From NCBI GenBank assembly GCA_945787845.1, contig CALZJH010000007.1:186001-250000 (forward strand): a DNA stretch of 64,000 bases, written 5' to 3'. Of this stretch, positions 60,631 through 64,000 are shown piece by piece; within the stretch, counting starts at the first letter, position 1, and each line of letters opens with the position of its first letter. The position numbers were made by a program, and so were the translations under genes. The DNA is from an uncultured Woeseiaceae bacterium (GTDB lineage: Bacteria; Pseudomonadota; Gammaproteobacteria; Steroidobacterales; Woeseiaceae). The notes under the pieces are model-generated. The model was not told where the DNA came from. It saw nothing but the letters and a program-made list of their open reading frames with translations, and did not search any database.

Positions 60631-61863
60631 ATGCAGGTCTATCTCGTAGGTGGCGCGGTTCGCGATGAGCAGCTCGGCATCCCGCACAGGGAGCGGGACT
60701 GGTGCGTCGTGGGCGCGAACCCCGGCGAACTCGAGGCGCTGGGGTACCAGAAAGTCGGCAAGGACTTTCCCGTATTCCTGCACCCCGATACGAAAGAAGA
60801 ATACGCATTGGCCAGGACCGAAAGAAAGACGGGACCCGGCTACCATGGCTTTGATTTCGACTGCTCGCCCGAGGTCTCCATCGAACAGGATCTGCAGCGC
60901 CGCGACCTGACGATCAACGCCATTGCGAAGGACGCCGACGGCACCATCATCGACCCCTGGGGCGGACTTGCCGACATTGAGAACCGTGTGCTGCGCCATG
61001 TCTCAGATGCCTTCCTGGAAGACCCGGTACGTATTCTGCGCGTCGCACGATTTGCGGCGCGCTTCTCACACCTCGGGTTCACGGTCGCGGGCGAAACCCT
61101 GAGTCTCATGCACCGTATGGTCGATGACGGCGAAGTCGATGCACTTGTGCCGGACCGGGTCTGGAAAGAAACGGAGCTTGCGCTCGCCGGCTCGAACGCG
61201 CGCGTCTATTTCGAAGTGCTGCGCTCCTGCGGCGCACTGCGCGTATTGTTTCCCGAGGTGGACGCGCTCTTCGGCGTCGCGCAGCCGGAGCAATGGCATC
61301 CGGAGATCGACACGGGACTGCACGTCATGATGGTGCTGGACCAGGCTGAGAAGCTCAGCGATGAACTTGAAGTCCGCTTCGCAGCGCTGACCCATGATCT
61401 CGGCAAAGGCATGACGCCGCGAGACGTGCTACCCAGCCATCCCGGCCATGAGATTCGGGGCTGCAAGTTGATTCGCCGAATTGCCGAGCGTCTGCCGGTT
61501 CCCAGGGCATGCCGCGACCTTGCCCTGCTGGTGGCCGAGTACCACACGCATTGTCATCGCGCACTCGAGTTGCGTCCCAAGACTATTCTGAAGGTACTGG
61601 AGAGGTCGGATGCGTTTCGCAGACCCGGCCGTTTCGAGCAGTTCCTTGTGACCTGCGAAGCCGACGCGCGCGGCCGCGCCGGGCTGGAGAATCGGCGCTA
61701 TCCGCAGGCCGATTTTTTCCGCGGCGCGCTGGCAGCCGCAGCGGCTGTCGACGCTGCCACGATCGCGAAACAGACCGCAGAACGCAAGATCCCGACCGCG
61801 ATACGGCGCGCGCGCAAGCACGCCATTGCGGAGTTCAAATCCGGGGCTCAGGTTCCGCCGTAG
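60631..61863 (+). CDS. cca: Multifunctional CCA tRNA nucleotidyltransferase
   Basis: MQVYLVGGAVRDEQLGIPHRERDWCVVG; HD-domain LTHDLGKG. Confidence 0.97.
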   Translation: MQVYLVGGAVRDEQLGIPHRERDWCVVGANPGELEALGYQKVGKDFPVFLHPDTKEEYALARTERKTGPGYHGFDFDCSPEVSIEQDLQRRDLTINAIAKDADGTIIDPWGGLADIENRVLRHVSDAFLEDPVRILRVARFAARFSHLGFTVAGETLSLMHRMVDDGEVDALVPDRVWKETELALAGSNARVYFEVLRSCGALRVLFPEVDALFGVAQPEQWHPEIDTGLHVMMVLDQAEKLSDELEVRFAALTHDLGKGMTPRDVLPSHPGHEIRGCKLIRRIAERLPVPRACRDLALLVAEYHTHCHRALELRPKTILKVLERSDAFRRPGRFEQFLVTCEADARGRAGLENRRYPQADFFRGALAAAAAVDAATIAKQTAERKIPTAIRRARKHAIAEFKSGAQVPP

Positions 61864-62684
61864 AAGTACAGGAACACGGACAGGAAGGTCACGCTCCCAT
61901 AGAGATCTGAGTTGTCGACGCCCAGCCCGAACTCGATGTCACCACGGTCGCCCATTGGGGTCGTCAGCCGCAGGGTTGCCGAACGCGTCGTGCCGCCGTC
62001 GGCCTCACCTTTCCACGTGGCCGCCTCAAACCGCCAGTAGCGTTTCCCGGTATCGACGCCCAGGCTGGCACCCACCCGGTAGTCGACCAGGCTATTGATC
62101 AGGCTCAGTCGCGAGAATGCGAGTAACTGGAGCAAGCCCCGATTCCTGTCAAGCCGCAGGTTTGCGCCATAGTCATAGTCCTTACCCTGCAAGCCAAGGC
62201 TTACGTTCTCGGTGAGATCAATACGTGCCGTCAATCCAATACCGCTGGCATCGAAGCGAAACTCGCGGCCCGGAAAGAAATCCGTTGCGGGCAGCTCAAA
62301 TCGGAAATCGCGATACTCGTATTCCCCGGCCAGCAGGAACTTGTCGCCGCGCCAGTACACCGAGCCACGCCAGTCCCTGGAATCCAGCGTATCGCTGTCG
62401 CCCCAGTACGACACCCCGAGGCTCACGCCGACGGGGTCGAACAGGTGATCGATTTCGAGGTCGCCGTACCAGCTGTCGACGGATCGCCTGTCGGGCACGT
62501 CGACAACACTCCTTGCGACCGCACCCGTCAGCCAGGTGTTCTGGCCGACGGCGAGATCGCCGATGAGCGCGGCGCCCAGTCCGTCGGCGGAATCGCCCTC
62601 CAGGCCGAACCCCACGATGTAACCTTCTGCCGCGAGTGCGTTACTCGCGAGTAACAGGCATACGATGCCGCTACGCCAGTACAT
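61848..62684 (-). CDS. Predicted outer-membrane beta-barrel protein
   Basis: Signal peptide MYWRSGIVCLLLASNALA; alternating amphipathic strands; aromatic C-terminus VFLYFYGGT; ORF could start as far as 62723. Confidence 0.65.
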   Translation of the reverse strand: MYWRSGIVCLLLASNALAAEGYIVGFGLEGDSADGLGAALIGDLAVGQNTWLTGAVARSVVDVPDRRSVDSWYGDLEIDHLFDPVGVSLGVSYWGDSDTLDSRDWRGSVYWRGDKFLLAGEYEYRDFRFELPATDFFPGREFRFDASGIGLTARIDLTENVSLGLQGKDYDYGANLRLDRNRGLLQLLAFSRLSLINSLVDYRVGASLGVDTGKRYWRFEAATWKGEADGGTTRSATLRLTTPMGDRGDIEFGLGVDNSDLYGSVTFLSVFLYFYGGT

Positions 62685-63468
62685 AGAGAATGAGGCCCGC
62701 CAACGCGAGCCGGTAGATCGCAAACGGTGCGAGCCCGATGCGGCTGACGAAGCGCATGAAGAACTCGATACTCAGGTAAGCGACGATGGCCGATACCACC
62801 ACGCCGAGTGCAAGCTGACCCCACTCTACGACGGTATCGCCCAGCATGAGCTCCGCTCCCTTGTAAATGGTTGCGAGCAGAATGACCGGCGCAGACAGGA
62901 GGAATGAAAATCGCGCCGCGTCCTGGCGCTCGAACCCCAGCAGACGACCGGCCGTAATCGTCACGCCGGAGCGAGACGTCCCGGGGACCAGCGCGAGCGC
63001 CTGCGCCACGCCGATGACCAGCGCATCGCGGATGCGAATATCGGTCATCCCCTTCTCGCGCTTCCCAAAACGATCGGCCAGCGCCATCAGGATTCCGTAG
63101 CCCGCCAGCGTGTACACAATTATCGACGGATCTCGCAGGTTATTTTCGATCCAGGATGCGAACAACAACCCGGCCGCGGCTGCCGGAACCGTGCCCAGCG
63201 CGATCGCCAGCGCCATATAGGACTGCGGCGACTTAAGGTCGCCGCCGAGAATACGTACGCCGCCACGCAACAGACCCATGATGTCCTCGCGAAAGAACAG
63301 GCATACGGCAACGAGCGATCCGAAATGCACAGCGACATCGAAGGCGAGGCCCTGATCTGTCCATTCAACCAGGTAGGGCACCAGCACGAGGTGGCCTGAA
63401 CTCGAAATCGGGAGAAACTCTGTCAGCCCCTGGACGATGGCCAGCACTACTACTTGCAATGTTGTCAC
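62671..63468 (-). CDS. uppP: Undecaprenyl-diphosphatase
   Basis: IVQGLTEFLPISSSGHLVLV; PGTSRSGVTITAGRLLGFERQDAARFSFLLSAP. Confidence 0.97.
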   Translation of the reverse strand: MTTLQVVVLAIVQGLTEFLPISSSGHLVLVPYLVEWTDQGLAFDVAVHFGSLVAVCLFFREDIMGLLRGGVRILGGDLKSPQSYMALAIALGTVPAAAAGLLFASWIENNLRDPSIIVYTLAGYGILMALADRFGKREKGMTDIRIRDALVIGVAQALALVPGTSRSGVTITAGRLLGFERQDAARFSFLLSAPVILLATIYKGAELMLGDTVVEWGQLALGVVVSAIVAYLSIEFFMRFVSRIGLAPFAIYRLALAGLILYVLA

Positions 63469-63497
63469 TGCTTACCTCTTCTCGACGTACCTGTCGC

Positions 63498-64000
63498 TCA
63501 TAACGTATGCGTCCGGTCAGCCAGCCCAAATGCGGACGGCTTCGCGATCGCTCCCCTCTGTAGTGCCATGCACTTGAAATGCTCGCCCATTTCCCCGGGC
63601 AGAGTAAGGGTTTTGACCTGTCGCGACAACGCGAGCTGCTCCTGCAACGGCAGCGTCGCGAGGTTCTTCAGTTCCTCCGCAAGACCACCGGCCATCAGGA
63701 ACTGCGCCTGCGCGGAATACCCGGAGATCTCGAAGCCGGCGGCCACTGCGGCCTCGGCCACGGCCGTAAAGTCAACCCAGGCGGTCAGGTCCTGTATCCC
63801 GACCAGCACCAACGGGTTGTTATGTGCGTGATGCCGGAAGTGGCAGCGCAGCCAGCCGGAGCTGCGCTCCGGCGCGTAGTACTCGCGCCGGGATACACCG
63901 TAGTCAAACAGAAAGGCCATGCCGGTTTGCAGGACATCGGCGAGTTCCTGGATCCAGGCCGGCACGGCCAGGCAGACTTCCGAGACGTAAGCCTCGGGAA
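63498..64000 (-). CDS. MidA-like SAM-dependent methyltransferase (DUF185), 5' part beyond window
   Basis: FLFDYGVSRREYYAPERSSGWLRCHFRHHAHNNPL; frame stays open to base 64000 (PEAYVSEVCLAVPAWIQEL). Confidence 0.9.
   Translation of the reverse strand, partial: PEAYVSEVCLAVPAWIQELADVLQTGMAFLFDYGVSRREYYAPERSSGWLRCHFRHHAHNNPLVLVGIQDLTAWVDFTAVAEAAVAAGFEISGYSAQAQFLMAGGLAEELKNLATLPLQEQLALSRQVKTLTLPGEMGEHFKCMALQRGAIAKPSAFGLADRTHTL

Noticed and set aside
1-64000. CRISPR arrays, rRNA, tRNA, transposase or integrase genes
   Set aside because: None recognised on either strand; in particular no recombinase inside the nrdJ-flanked island, which limits the mobile-element claim.

Overview
The window is a chromosomal segment, about 60% GC by eye, from a gammaproteobacterium-like genome, most of it housekeeping. 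In order: rpoN(partial)-hpf-ptsN-rapZ-mgtE; patatin-like lipase; peroxiredoxin; an accessory patch (GH39-like lipoprotein, HXXEE membrane protein, methyltransferase); VWA/MoxR pair; penicillin acylase; pyk, PhoX-like, pgk, gap, tkt; metK-ahcY; calcineurin-like phosphoesterase; TraB/GumN; hemL; copper-type TonB receptor with a His-rich small protein; mpl; rnd; adk; PPi-type phosphofructokinase; H+-pyrophosphatase; DUF817; tandem glutaredoxin-like protein; GGDEF/EAL protein; pcm-like; tolC; waaA; hldE; split class II ribonucleotide reductase (nrdJa/nrdJb); hsp20; degQ/htrA; slt; aminopeptidase; cca; outer-membrane beta-barrel; uppP; MidA-like methyltransferase (partial). The most unusual structure is a ~5.8 kb segment between hldE and nrdJb. 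It carries a secreted PKD protein and a giant hybrid histidine kinase with an AraC-type output domain. A direct repeat flanks it: 23 bp perfect, extending to ~61 bp at ~85% identity. The repeat is the 3' end of nrdJb, which looks like an att-type duplication left by integration into the nrdJ 3' end. Other signals: a well-formed sigma70 promoter with a NrdR-box-like palindrome in front of nrdJ, a sigma32-type promoter in front of hsp20, a GGGAC direct repeat (21-bp period) between the PKD gene and the kinase, a 24-bp palindrome in front of tolC, and a phosphoesterase gene with no ATG/GTG/TTG start available upstream of its first metal-binding motif. No CRISPR array, rRNA or tRNA gene was recognised. 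All family assignments come from reading motifs, not from searches.
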